A stretch of DNA of 57,582 nucleotides from Spartobacteria bacterium (GCA_947466005.1 CANIBV010000002.1:1-57582); one strand, 5' to 3'; counted from the first letter of the stretch, positions 47,538 through 56,086 are shown. Program-made: numbers and translations. Notes: generated by a model from the letters alone, not told the origin.

Positions 47538-48176
47538 ATGGAATCCGAAAATATCCCTTCCGCCAAGTCACTCGCACACGAATTACCGAAGATTCTTTTG
47601 GCCACCCGGAACCGTCACAAGACCAGGGAGATCCAGACCATGCTGGGAATGGGCGTCATCGTCACCGATGCCACGGAGCAGGCACACCTCCCTGAGGTCG
47701 AGGAGACGGGATTCACCTTTGAGGCAAACTCAAAGCTCAAGGCGGAAGTGATCTCCCGGCACGTCTCCGGGATCGTCCTCGCCGATGACTCGGGTCTCGA
47801 AGTCGATGCCTTGGGCAAAGAACCGGGCGTCTACTCCGCCCGATATGCCGGTGCTGGATGCACCGACGAGGCAAATACCGCGCTTGTCCTCCGCAAAATG
47901 AAAGGATTCCCCCATGAGGTGCGCGCGGCCCGCTTCCGCTGCGTGCTGGCTGTGGCTGAGAATGGGGAAACACTCGCGGTCTTTGAGGGTGCCGTGGAGG
48001 GGTTTCTCGCTCATGAGGTCAGGGGCGATGGGGGGTTCGGCTATGATCCCATCTTCATGCCCCTGGGACACGACCAGACATTTGGTGAACTCTCCTCCGA
48101 GATCAAACACACCATGAGCCACCGCAGTCGGGCATTGGAACAGTTTAAGGAGTGGTGGGCGGCGAGGAGAAAGTAA
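47538..48176 (+). CDS. rdgB: RdgB/HAM1 family non-canonical purine NTP pyrophosphatase
   Basis: A 212-residue enzyme that removes dITP and XTP from the nucleotide pool. Motifs are ILLATRNRHKTREIQ, FEANSKLKAEVIS, LADDSGLEVDAL, PGVYSARYAG, FGYDPIFMP and SHRSRALEQF. The first 18 residues are extra relative to the core. Divergent from leuS, with a 22-base gap. Confidence 0.94.
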   Translation: MESENIPSAKSLAHELPKILLATRNRHKTREIQTMLGMGVIVTDATEQAHLPEVEETGFTFEANSKLKAEVISRHVSGIVLADDSGLEVDALGKEPGVYSARYAGAGCTDEANTALVLRKMKGFPHEVRAARFRCVLAVAENGETLAVFEGAVEGFLAHEVRGDGGFGYDPIFMPLGHDQTFGELSSEIKHTMSHRSRALEQFKEWWAARRK

Positions 48177-48196
48177 CGGAAACCTGCAAAGCGGAA

Positions 48197-48886
48197 TCAA
48201 GCCCTCCCGGGAACCCATCTGAGTGCAAAGGCGGCCGGGGGATCACACCCGGGACTGATCCACTGGATCACTGCGGCCCAGCCATGACTCTCCTCATCGT
48301 GAGGAAGGTAACCTCGGATCGCCGTCACGACATCCCATCCATCATGCAGATGGACGGTAAGCACCGGGTCGGTCATTTCGGCTTTCTTGACCTTGTCAAT
48401 GTAGTCGTCGGGCTCCATCACCGCGGCCAGCTTCCCATAGCCCGGCATGCGGCTCCCTCCCACCATGCGCCAGAGTCCAAGTCGAGTGACCAGCTCCCTG
48501 GTCGCCACGGTCAGGGCCTTCCCCAATCCGTGATGTTGGTGCCCCGGATGAATGAACAGATCAGCCCCGTAGAGCGTATGGCCAGAGGGATCATGATCCG
48601 CAAAACTCCCTCCCGCCGTCAGCGTCTCCCAGGAGTCATCCAGATGGAAGTGCATCATCTGAATCAAGAGAGTGAAATGGACGCCTGCCACGGCGCCTGT
48701 CTCAACGTGAACGACGACGAACTGACCATCCGGAAACACGCGGTGATGGGCGGCCAATTCCTCATCAGTGTAGGGACGCTCCGTAGGATAGACCATTTTG
48801 CAGATCGCCGAGATCTGGGCGTAATCCTGATCTGACATGAGCCTGATGGCATAGCCCTCGGGAAGGTGGAGACGCGCTTCGTTCAT
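48197..48886 (-). CDS. GNAT family N-acetyltransferase
   Basis: A 229-residue protein from the ATG at 48886. The fold is recognised by YAIRLMSDQDYAQISAIC at the start, and the acetyl-CoA loop region in LFIHPGHQHHGLGKALTVA. The C-terminal third (from VGGSRMPGYGK) is an extra stretch. The substrate is unknown. It is convergent with rdgB. Confidence 0.8.
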   Translation of the reverse strand: MNEARLHLPEGYAIRLMSDQDYAQISAICKMVYPTERPYTDEELAAHHRVFPDGQFVVVHVETGAVAGVHFTLLIQMMHFHLDDSWETLTAGGSFADHDPSGHTLYGADLFIHPGHQHHGLGKALTVATRELVTRLGLWRMVGGSRMPGYGKLAAVMEPDDYIDKVKKAEMTDPVLTVHLHDGWDVVTAIRGYLPHDEESHGWAAVIQWISPGCDPPAAFALRWVPGRA

Positions 48887-49318
48887 GGAGATGGGAGTAA
48901 CTTCCAACGCAGCGTGCAGGAAGTCAGGCGGAATCTGAACCCACCGATAAAAAAGACTGGTCCTTCATCAGTTAGCTTGGGAATTGACGAGAAGAGCTTC
49001 GCCAAGGGGCATAAGTACTCGAGGGTGGCAAGCGACTTGATGGGAGGGCGGGTAGTGGAGGTTTATCATGATGTCACTCGGCAAGCCTCAGGCAGGGACG
49101 CCATGAGTGGGCGTAGAGCACTGGAATCAGAGCGCTACCTCAGGGGGACACAACGGCGACAGCTCCATAACGAGACTGAGTCTCTGGATCTGCCACTCAT
49201 CATCTAGGCGCAGTTGAGATGTTGATGCAGGTGGCCCGAACCCACCCTCTCTCACTAATGATGGCCTCAGGGCCGGAAAGGTTTTGCCTGAAGCTGATAA
49301 GCATGAAAGAAAAGACCC
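48887..49318. other. Intergenic region with transposase relic
   Basis: The stretch between the GNAT gene and the small ABM-like gene holds only the ISL3-type transposase relic (48962-49096). The remaining bases show no gene; an ATCATCTAGGCGC word at 49197-49209 recurs near 49690. Confidence 0.5.
48962..49096 (+). pseudogene. ISL3-type transposase fragment
   Basis: A short open segment reads SLGIDEKSFAKGHKY then SDLMGGRVVEV, which is the first-Asp region of the ISL3-family DDE transposase. The rest of the protein is missing on both sides, and no terminal inverted repeats were found. It is a decayed relic of an insertion sequence. Confidence 0.65.
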
Positions 49319-49606
49319 ATGCATGCAGTTATCCGCCACTACCACTTCGCCCCCAAGGACAGCAAAGAGATCGACCAGAAAATCGCCGATGAGTTTTTAC
49401 CGATCATCCGTAAAGCGAAAGGGTTCGTCCGCTACTACTGGCTCGACAACGGGAATGGCGAGGGCACCTCGGTCAGTGTTTTCCGTGACAAGGATGGGGC
49501 GGATGATTCCGTCCGACTGGCCGCATCCTACGTGCATGAACATCTTGTTAATTTGATGAAGCAGAAGCCAGACATCATCGAGGGACCTGTCGTCGTACAC
49601 GACTGA
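49319..49606 (+). CDS. Small ABM-like dimeric alpha-beta-barrel protein
   Basis: A 95-residue protein of ferredoxin-like alpha-beta layout: a first strand HAVIRHYHF, helix IDQKIADEFLPIIRK, strands FVRYYWLD and GTSVSVFRD, helix VRLAASYVHEHLVNLM, and a final strand EGPVVVHD. This resembles the antibiotic-biosynthesis monooxygenase (ABM) fold, whose members include oxygenases and pathway enzymes. Activity is unknown. It stands alone after the transposase relic. Confidence 0.65.
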   Translation: MHAVIRHYHFAPKDSKEIDQKIADEFLPIIRKAKGFVRYYWLDNGNGEGTSVSVFRDKDGADDSVRLAASYVHEHLVNLMKQKPDIIEGPVVVHD

Positions 49607-49924
49607 TTCGCGGAGGCCGTCACCTCTCTTTGAGTCGGCGCGAGGTGTTGCCGGATAAATCTCTTGTTGCGGGGTGATTGCATCTTGATCATCTAGGCGC
49701 GATCAAAGCTGCACTCCCCCCTTCTTTGCATTCTCCTCACCCCCTGGCAAGGAATGATGAAAGAGCCAACCCAACTGCAAGCAGGCAGAGAACCGGACGG
49801 GAAAAAGTCATCAGTGATGAGTACCTCCTCCTAATACGGCAGGGAATACCCGATGTTCCAGCACCACGGATAGAAGGAGGTTTTCTCCCTATTCAAAATA
49901 ATCATTGCAGCCTAAAAATTGAGT
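49607..49924. other. Intergenic region before purT
   Basis: No gene is supported. It contains AAGGAGG at 49874-49880, which is too far from the purT start to act as its ribosome site, and an A/T-rich part just before purT that could hold its promoter. No purine or folate riboswitch could be recognised. Confidence 0.45.
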
Positions 49925-51058
49925 GTGAAAAAAATCCTCTTATTGGGCTCCGGTGAACTGGGCAAAGAATTCGTGATCAGCGCCAAGCGTCTGGGGTGTC
50001 ATGTGATTGCTTGCGACAGCTACCAAGGGGCACCCGCAATGCAGGTGGCCGATGAGAGTTGTGTGTTTAGCATGCTCGATGAACAGGCTTTGCGGGCTGC
50101 CATCGCAAAATATCAACCCGATCTGATCGTTCCAGAAATTGAGGCTATTAGAACCGAGGTCCTGCTGGATGTTGAAAAAGCAGGTTTCGAAGTGATTCCC
50201 AGCGCAAGGGCCGCGAACTTAACCATGAATCGAGACAGGATTCGTGATGTTGCTGCCGGTCTTGGCGTGAGAACGGCCAAATTTCATTATGCAGAATCCG
50301 TGGAAGATCTCATGGCTCACGCTAAAACCATTGGGTTTCCAGTGGTGATCAAGCCGGTGATGAGCTCCTCAGGCAAAGGCCAAAGCGTGGCCAAGAGCGA
50401 GTCTGATATTCAGGCCAGTTGGGATTACGCCTGTTTGGGAATGCGTGGCGACCGCAAGAAGGTGATCGTCGAAGAGTTCATCAAATTCGAATTTGAGATC
50501 ACGTTACTCACCATCCGCCAAAAGAATGGTGAAACCATCTTCTGCCAACCTATTGGTCATGTTCAAGAGCGCGGAGATTATCAATACAGTTGGCAACCCC
50601 AGCCCATGAATCATGAATCCTTGAAGGCCGCTCAAGACATGGCTGCAAAGGTCACCGCCGACTTGGGCGGCGCCGGTCTTTTCGGCGTTGAGTTTTTTGT
50701 CACCAAGGATGAAGTCATCTTTAGCGAGTTAAGTCCGCGCCCCCATGATACGGGCATGGTGACTTTGGTTAGTCAGAATCTGAGTGAGTTTGATTTGCAT
50801 GCCAGGGCAATTCTAGGCATGCCAATCCCATCCATCGAATGCATCGAGGGAGCGAGTGCTGTTGTCTTGGCCACGAAGGAGGGGCGAGATCCTACCTTCC
50901 AAGGAGTTGATGATGCCTTGAGCGAGAGGGGTGTTGATGTTCGGATTTTTGGCAAGCCTACTGCTCGCCCCTATCGCCGCATGGCTGTTGCTTTAGCCAG
51001 TGGCCCAGATGCATTGGCGCGCGCTCGAGCCGCGGCGGCGAAGATCACAGTTCATTAA
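49925..51058 (+). CDS. purT: Formate-dependent phosphoribosylglycinamide formyltransferase
   Basis: A 377-residue ATP-grasp enzyme that formylates GAR with formate and ATP in purine synthesis, by-passing 10-formyl-THF. Motifs: KKILLLGSGELGKEF at the start, IVPEIEAI, PVVIKPVMSSSGKGQS (ATP-grasp), QERGDYQYSW, LFGVEFFV and LSPRPHDTGMVTL. I choose GTG at 49925, which gives the typical N-terminus; a TTG at 49919 is in frame. Base composition is lower in GC than neighbouring genes and it lies next to an IS relic, so transfer is possible. Confidence 0.95.
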   Translation: MKKILLLGSGELGKEFVISAKRLGCHVIACDSYQGAPAMQVADESCVFSMLDEQALRAAIAKYQPDLIVPEIEAIRTEVLLDVEKAGFEVIPSARAANLTMNRDRIRDVAAGLGVRTAKFHYAESVEDLMAHAKTIGFPVVIKPVMSSSGKGQSVAKSESDIQASWDYACLGMRGDRKKVIVEEFIKFEFEITLLTIRQKNGETIFCQPIGHVQERGDYQYSWQPQPMNHESLKAAQDMAAKVTADLGGAGLFGVEFFVTKDEVIFSELSPRPHDTGMVTLVSQNLSEFDLHARAILGMPIPSIECIEGASAVVLATKEGRDPTFQGVDDALSERGVDVRIFGKPTARPYRRMAVALASGPDALARARAAAAKITVH

Positions 51059-51162
51059 ATAACTCCGTTTCTTCTGGTTATTAACTGATCCGAAGCCACG
51101 ATCCAATCGCAGCCTAAGCGTCCTGCAAAAGGCATGCAAAAACCACCAGCAATAAAACATCC

Positions 51163-51525
51163 ATGAAATCACGCGCAAAGAAATCAGCCACCAAGGACAG
51201 GTATCTCGTCATCGGATCCCACGGACCCGGATTCACCTCACAGGAGGAGGAACTGACCGTCTTGCAGGAGGGGATCATTCCTTCCTTTGACGCACTCCAC
51301 AAACTGGAAGATAAAGGCATCATCCTTGCCGGAGGGCTTCCACTTGGCGAACGGACGCTGGTTTTCATCATGGAGGCCTCCTGCAACGAGGAAGCGGACC
51401 GAATCCTGCGCGAGCTTCCCTGCTGGGGTGTCTTTGACTGGGAGGTCCGGCCTCTCCTCACATTTGCGAAGCGTTCCAAAGAGGAGCAAGGCATCGTGTC
51501 CAAACTCAAGAAGAGCCGCAAATAA
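51163..51525 (+). CDS. Small YCII/muconolactone-isomerase-like protein
   Basis: A 120-residue protein with a basic, unstructured start and end, and a central alpha-beta domain: RYLVIGSHGPGF, a helix around EELTVLQEGIIPSFDAL, then KGIILAGGLPLGERTLVFIM and ADRILRELPCWGVFDWEV. This resembles the YCII/muconolactone isomerase type of dimeric barrel. The activity is unknown. Together with the ABM-like gene it is the second protein of this fold in 2 kb. Confidence 0.55.
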   Translation: MKSRAKKSATKDRYLVIGSHGPGFTSQEEELTVLQEGIIPSFDALHKLEDKGIILAGGLPLGERTLVFIMEASCNEEADRILRELPCWGVFDWEVRPLLTFAKRSKEEQGIVSKLKKSRK

Positions 51526-51746
51526 ACTGATCCCCCTAAAAAAACCATCCCCTTCCCTTTCAGGAGGTGCGGATGGGGGGGGGGAGCTATCATTGGACGT
51601 CATCGGCATCTAGGGAAGCGCCCCTTTTTCTTGGATAGGGAACGGGATCTGTTGAAGAATGCACTCGCAGATAGCCAATCCGGCTCGCTTCGTTCAAAAG
51701 CAACTGCAGTCACCAGCTTTTTTTCAAAACCAGCTTCACTAATCCC

Positions 51747-52634
51747 ATGAAACTCATTGATGGCAAGGCGGTCGCCGCCGAAGTCGAACTCGAAACCAAG
51801 GCACGCATCGATGCCCTGAAGGCTCGAGGCATCACCCCCGGCCTCGCCGTGGTACTCATCGGCGAGGATCCCGCCTCCCAGGCTTATGTCCGTAACAAGG
51901 ACAAGACCTGCGCCGCCCTCGGGATGCACTCCCGTAAGATCGAGCTTCCCGCCTCCACCAGTCAGGAGGAAGTGCTCAACCTCGTTACAGAACTCAATGC
52001 CGATCCCGCCATCCATGGCATCCTTGTGCAGTCGCCGCCCCCGAAGCATATCGACGAGCATGCCGTGACAATCGCGATCGACCCGCGAAAGGATGTCGAT
52101 GGATTCCACCCCGTCAACGTGGCAAAGCTCGCCATGGAAGACCCGACGGCCTTCGTCCCCTGCACCCCGCTTGGCTGCCAGCGCCTCTTGATTGCCGCCG
52201 GCATTGAAACTTCGGGCGCCGAGGTGGTCGTGGTCGGACGCAGCCTGATTGTCGGCAAGCCAATGGCCCTTCTTCTCATGGCCAGGAACAATGGAGGCAA
52301 AGGTGGCGACGCCACTGTCACGATCGCCCATTCCCGCACGAAGGATCTCGCAGCAGTCACCCGTCGCGCCGACATCGTCATTGCCGCGATCGGCAGACCG
52401 AAGTCCCTCGGGGCAGACCACATTAAGGAAGGAGCTGTTGTCATCGATGTCGGGATTAACCGCGTTGCGGATCCCTCGACGAAGAGCGGATACCGCTTGG
52501 TCGGCGACATCGACTTCGATGCCGTGGCACCCAAGTGCTCAGCCATCACCCCGGTCCCCGGTGGCGTCGGCCCGATGACGATTGCCATGTTGATGAGCAA
52601 TACAGTGACCGCCTGCGAACGCCTAACGGCGTAG
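51747..52634 (+). CDS. folD: Bifunctional methylene-THF dehydrogenase / methenyl-THF cyclohydrolase
   Basis: A 295-residue enzyme interconverting 5,10-methylene-THF and 10-formyl-THF with NADP. Motifs: the N-terminal AVVLIGEDPASQAYVRNKDK with the catalytic Lys, VQSPPPKHID, DVDGFHPVN, PCTPLGC, the Rossmann GRSLIVGKPMALLLMARN, and the C-terminal TPVPGGVGPMTIAMLM. Full length. A perfect hairpin begins on the last base of its stop codon. Confidence 0.96.
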   Translation: MKLIDGKAVAAEVELETKARIDALKARGITPGLAVVLIGEDPASQAYVRNKDKTCAALGMHSRKIELPASTSQEEVLNLVTELNADPAIHGILVQSPPPKHIDEHAVTIAIDPRKDVDGFHPVNVAKLAMEDPTAFVPCTPLGCQRLLIAAGIETSGAEVVVVGRSLIVGKPMALLLMARNNGGKGGDATVTIAHSRTKDLAAVTRRADIVIAAIGRPKSLGADHIKEGAVVIDVGINRVADPSTKSGYRLVGDIDFDAVAPKCSAITPVPGGVGPMTIAMLMSNTVTACERLTA

Positions 52635-52659
52635 GCTTAGAGCGGTTATGCTCTAAGCC
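52634..52659 (+). terminator. Perfect hairpin at the end of folD
   Basis: GGCTTAGAGC-GGTTAT-GCTCTAAGCC is a perfect 10-bp stem starting at the last base of the folD stop codon. There is no T-run after it, so termination is likely but not certain. Confidence 0.5.
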
Positions 52660-52701
52660 CCCACTAAAGTCCGGCCAGGGTCCCTCTACTCTTCTGGTCA
52701 C

Positions 52702-53124
52702 TCAGCTCACCTTCCGCAGAAACTCCGCAGGGCTTAGGATCGTGATTCCCTCGTATTCCTTGAGGGCGAGGAGGTGTTTTTTGTCACCACTAACGATGTA
52801 GTCGGCTTCGGCGGCGAGTGCTGCTTCCAAGATTTTCTCATCATCAGGATCAGCAGTGGCCCCGGTCGCCCGGTGCGTGGGGAACACCAATTCGGCAGCT
52901 TCACCCAACGCCTCAACCCATTCCACGGGAGTGATCGCCGGGTAGTCGATCCGCAATTCCTCCATGGTTTCATGATATTCGGCCAAGATCGGAGGACTGA
53001 TCACCGCCTCACACTTTCTTTCGACCCAGGCGGTGAGGCACCGAAATGGGGACCCCTGCCAGAACGCAGCGCTAACCACCACATTCGTGTCAAAAACAAC
53101 TCTAAGATCAGGCGCTTTTGGCAC
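52702..53124 (-). CDS. PIN-domain toxin of a type II toxin-antitoxin pair
   Basis: A PIN-fold RNase of 140 residues from GTG at 53124. Acidic metal-site residues are seen in VFDTNVVVSAAFW (Asp), in AEYHETMEEL (Glu), and in ADPDDEKILEAAL plus IVSGDKKHL (Asp). Putative PIN toxins of this group cut tRNA or mRNA. Its start overlaps the end of the antitoxin gene by 17 bases, the standard order with the antitoxin first. A TTG at 53142 is an alternative start. Confidence 0.85.
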   Translation of the reverse strand: MPKAPDLRVVFDTNVVVSAAFWQGSPFRCLTAWVERKCEAVISPPILAEYHETMEELRIDYPAITPVEWVEALGEAAELVFPTHRATGATADPDDEKILEAALAAEADYIVSGDKKHLLALKEYEGITILSPAEFLRKVS

Positions 53125-53368
53125 GACGACGGACCCTTTCAATGGCCTTGGCCACGTTCGCCTCGTCCCTCACTGTTATTTGCGGAAGATGGCGACCCGC
53201 CAGCAGGAGGGCTCTCACGCGCGAGGCGGTCAACGGTTGGCGCTTCCTCATCACGATGAGCCCCCCCGAGTATCCGACGTCGAGTTGATCCCCCGTCTTG
53301 ATACGGGCCATCTCGCGGATGGGACCGGGAATCACTGTCTGCCCCTTGACTGAAACCTTAGTAAGCAT
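53108..53368 (-). CDS. AbrB/MazE-type antitoxin
   Basis: An 86-residue protein with an N-terminal SpoVT/AbrB swapped-hairpin DNA-binding domain (KVSVKGQTVIPGPIREMARI, then GDQLDVGYSGGLIVMRK) and a basic helical C-terminus (NVAKAIERVRRRAKSA) likely to bind and block the PIN toxin. It would also repress its own operon through the palindrome at 53371-53388. Confidence 0.85.
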   Translation of the reverse strand: MLTKVSVKGQTVIPGPIREMARIKTGDQLDVGYSGGLIVMRKRQPLTASRVRALLLAGRHLPQITVRDEANVAKAIERVRRRAKSA

Positions 53369-53370
53369 GA

Positions 53371-53403
53371 AGTAAGATTCATCTTACTATTTTAGAATGT
53401 CAA
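53371..53403 (-). promoter_or_regulatory. Operator palindrome and promoter of the toxin-antitoxin operon
   Basis: AGTAAGAT-TC-ATCTTACT (53371-53388) is a perfect 8+8 dyad two bases upstream of the antitoxin ATG. On the minus strand a perfect -35 TTGACA lies at 53398-53403; a 17-base spacer puts a weak -10 inside the dyad. A further half-site AGTAAGCAT lies at about 53360. This suits autorepression by the AbrB-type antitoxin. Confidence 0.65.
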
Positions 53404-53469
53404 GTAAGCCCAAGCCGTTTTAATCCGAACTCCTCTCCCCGTTCCTCATTTCAGAGGCTGCGTTCCTAA

Positions 53470-53493
53470 GAGTCCAAAAGACTACAGTCTAAC
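53470..53493. repeat. Short AGTC-AAAAGACT intergenic repeat
   Basis: GAGTCCAAAAGACTACAGTC is closely related to the copy at 38841-38869 (AGTCTAAAAGACTTCAGTCT), and to those at 10682-10710 and 44453-44482. Confidence 0.4.
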
Positions 53494-53517
53494 AACCTTA
53501 CCCCTTGGGATCATTTT

Positions 53518-54795
53518 TTATGCAGACAGAATCAGCCCCAAGATCTCTTCCTTGGAGGGACCGGGGCCGACCATGGCGAGGCTCAGGGTCCTGCTCTTGA
53601 GAATCTGAGCGGCAGCCTTCTGCACGGCCGCTGCGGTCACCTTGGCCAGATGCGCATAGACCTCCTCGGGAGGGACGATCTTGCCATAGGTCAGCAGGGA
53701 GGAACCCAATCGGTAGTTCTGCGTGGCTGCGCGCTCCAGAGCCATGCGACTGGTGCCGATCGTGTAATCGCGTGCACGCCTGAGTTCGGCCACGGAGGGT
53801 CCCTTCTCAGCGATCCGGCGGCACTCTCGGAAGATGAGTTTTAAGGCCTTAGCGACATTCGACCCATCCAACCCGATCGTGATCTCGAAGGCACCGCAAT
53901 CCGAGTGGGTCGAGAGTGAGGTGCTCACCGAGTAGCAGAGACCGCGATGCTCGCGCAACTCTTGGAAAAGACGGGAGCTCATGTTCCCGCCGAGGATCAC
54001 ATGCAGGAGATTCACCGCATAGCGACGGGTATCAGAGGCGCCTGTGCCACGGAAGGACATGGCGATCTGCGTCTGCTGGGTCTCGCGGTTCTCGATCAGA
54101 ATGCGTGGTGAGGTCTGGCGGGAAGGGGGTGTCAGCGAACGACTGGAAGATCCCCGGGGCTTCCCGGGAAGTTTCCCAAGGAATCGATTGGCAAGGGCCA
54201 CGAGTTCGTCATGCTCCACGGCACCTGCGGCCGTCAGGATGGTCCGGCCGGCGTGATAGTGGCTTTTCAGATGGGCGAGCAGATCGGCGCGGGTTATCGC
54301 AGCAAGGCTCTTCTTGGTTCCGGTGATGGGTCGCCCGAGGGAATCACCCCTCCATGTCTCGGCGGTCAGCAGCTCATGGACGTGCTGGGCAGGCTCGTCG
54401 CGGATCATCTCGATCTCCTCGACGATCACTCCCCTCTCCCTCTCCACCTCGGCGGGAGCGAGCCGTGAATGGGAATACATGTCGGCGAGGACTTCGGTGA
54501 TGCTGGAAAAATGATCAGCGGAAGCAGCCGCGTAGTAGCAGGTGCGCTCTTCGGCGGTGTAGGCATTCAGATCGCCGCCGACTCCCTCGACCTCTTCGCT
54601 GATCTGGCGTGCGGAACGCTTCCTTGTCCCCTTGAAGAGGAGATGCTCCAGAAAGTGCGAGACCCCGCCGATACGGGCGGCCTCGTGACGGGCACCCACC
54701 GCACACCAGATGCCGACCGCAGCTGTTTGAGATGAAGGCATGGCGCAACTGGCCACGCGGAGACCGTTCGGTAAGGTGGTGATCTGAGTCTTCAT
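53518..54795 (-). CDS. M16 family zinc peptidase
   Basis: A 425-residue insulinase/processing-protease-like enzyme. The inverted zinc motif H-x-x-E-H is HFLEH (H47, E50, H51), and the downstream glutamate lies in VIVEEIEMIRDEP. The second, catalytically empty half has the RETQQTQIAMSFRGTGA type strand and the HRGLCYSVSTSL segment. Family members clear peptides or process proteins. ispD lies 10 bases upstream in the same direction. Confidence 0.93.
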   Translation of the reverse strand: MKTQITTLPNGLRVASCAMPSSQTAAVGIWCAVGARHEAARIGGVSHFLEHLLFKGTRKRSARQISEEVEGVGGDLNAYTAEERTCYYAAASADHFSSITEVLADMYSHSRLAPAEVERERGVIVEEIEMIRDEPAQHVHELLTAETWRGDSLGRPITGTKKSLAAITRADLLAHLKSHYHAGRTILTAAGAVEHDELVALANRFLGKLPGKPRGSSSRSLTPPSRQTSPRILIENRETQQTQIAMSFRGTGASDTRRYAVNLLHVILGGNMSSRLFQELREHRGLCYSVSTSLSTHSDCGAFEITIGLDGSNVAKALKLIFRECRRIAEKGPSVAELRRARDYTIGTSRMALERAATQNYRLGSSLLTYGKIVPPEEVYAHLAKVTAAAVQKAAAQILKSRTLSLAMVGPGPSKEEILGLILSA

Positions 54796-54805
54796 GGTAA
54801 GGGGT

Positions 54806-55516
54806 TCACGATCCAGCTTGCCGGTAACGGAGGACCGCCTCGGCCAAGTCCAGATCGGCAGGCCAGGTCACCTTGATGTTGGGCTCCAGATTTTCCACGA
54901 AGGGAATCCTCCAGCCGGCGGCCAGGGCCACGGAGACCTCGTCCGTCGGTTTGCCAATGCCAGGTGTCTTCAGCAGGTCGGTGAGTGGCGCGATGCGGAA
55001 GACTTGGGGCGTCTGCATGCTCCAGAGCCCGGCACGGTCAACTGTCCGGACTGCACACCCCTCCTGATCAGCCTGATGCAGGGTGTCGGAAACGGGAGCG
55101 GCAGCAGAAGAGGCTCCGGATCCGGCAGCTGCCTCAAGACAGCGAGTGATCAGGTCGACGGTGACCAAGGGGCGGGCCGCGTCATGGATGGCGACAAGCT
55201 CCGGAGATACGGGCAGAGCATTGAGGGCCTGGAGCCCCTTGATAACCGACTCATTCCTGTGGGCACCTCCGGTGACAATCGCCGTCAACTTGGTGATCCC
55301 CTCAGCCTGGGCAATGGCACGGAACTCCTCTATCCGCGCATCAGGAGCCACCAGCACGATGGACGATATCGATGGGGTTTGCTCAAAGGCGAGTAACGAC
55401 CAGGCAAGCAGTGGCCTCCCGGCAAGTTGCACGGAGAGCTTGTCCCCACCAAAGCGACTCCCCGATCCACCCGCAACAATGACGGCGGCAGATACTGGAA
55501 GTGACTTAGCGAGCAT
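54806..55516 (-). CDS. ispD: 2-C-methyl-D-erythritol 4-phosphate cytidylyltransferase
   Basis: A 236-residue enzyme of the MEP isoprenoid pathway from the ATG at 55516. The CTP loop is VSAAVIVAGGSGSRFGGDK (the usual Lys is kept); VAIHDAARPLVT, TLWSMQTPQVFR-like LWSMQTPQVFR, TDEVSVA and IKVTWPADLDLAE follow. The longer frame to 55600 overlaps yqeY and is unlikely. The next enzyme, ispF, is not adjacent, in contrast to the frequent ispDF pair. Confidence 0.94.
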   Translation of the reverse strand: MLAKSLPVSAAVIVAGGSGSRFGGDKLSVQLAGRPLLAWSLLAFEQTPSISSIVLVAPDARIEEFRAIAQAEGITKLTAIVTGGAHRNESVIKGLQALNALPVSPELVAIHDAARPLVTVDLITRCLEAAAGSGASSAAAPVSDTLHQADQEGCAVRTVDRAGLWSMQTPQVFRIAPLTDLLKTPGIGKPTDEVSVALAAGWRIPFVENLEPNIKVTWPADLDLAEAVLRYRQAGS

Positions 55517-55550
55517 GGTGGTGATCAACCGAACGACTCGCTTGGAACGA

Positions 55551-56024
55551 CTAAGAGAGCAGCTTCTGAACCTCTGCGCTGAGGCTCTTCCCATCGGCAC
55601 GCCCGCTGGCCTTTGCCTGCGCTGCCTTCATGACGGCGCCCATCTGGGCTTTGCCAACAACAGCTGAAGCACCCAAAGAAGCTCCAACTTCGGCGATGGC
55701 TTCCTTGATCAAGGTAGAAAGCTCCTCCGCGGAGAGCGCGGCAGGCAGGTAGGCGGAAAGAACAATGATCTCAGCACGCTCCTTCTCTGCCGATTCAGGG
55801 CGTCCACCCTTCTCGAATCCCTCGGCTGCATCCTCGCGCTGCTTGATCTGCTTGCGGAGCACGCTCATGGCTGTCTCGTCATCGACCACAGCATCGGCCC
55901 CGCCCTTCTCGATGGCGGCGTATTTGAAGGCGCTTTTGACCATGCGGAGGGTTCCGAGACGGGCTGCGTCACGGGCTTTCATTGCTACCTTGAGGTCGTG
56001 ATCGATCTGTTCTGAGAGTGTCAT
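55551..56024 (-). CDS. GatB/YqeY domain-containing protein
   Basis: A 157-residue YqeY protein from the ATG at 56024: IDHDLKVAMKARDAARLGTL, IKQREDAAEGFEKGGRPE, and the C-terminal KAQMGAVMKAAQAKASGRAD are typical. It resembles the tail domain of the amidotransferase subunit GatB, but its own role is not known. The upstream frame into 56174 is rejected because it overlaps gltX. It is divergent from gltX (62-base gap) and followed by ispD after 34 bases. Confidence 0.9.
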   Translation of the reverse strand: MTLSEQIDHDLKVAMKARDAARLGTLRMVKSAFKYAAIEKGGADAVVDDETAMSVLRKQIKQREDAAEGFEKGGRPESAEKERAEIIVLSAYLPAALSAEELSTLIKEAIAEVGASLGASAVVGKAQMGAVMKAAQAKASGRADGKSLSAEVQKLLS

Positions 56025-56086
56025 GGGATGAAAAAACGGCTGATTTTCTGAAGGCACGACCCTACGCGCTTGAGTTGCCTCCGTAA

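Noticed and set aside
49215..49260. GGTGG-CCACC arm resembling a tRNA T-arm
   Set aside because: The loop does not fit the TTCRA pattern and no acceptor, D or anticodon arm could be built.
49607..49924. Possible purine, PRPP or folate riboswitch upstream of purT
   Set aside because: I looked for the conserved junction words and found none that could be aligned with confidence.
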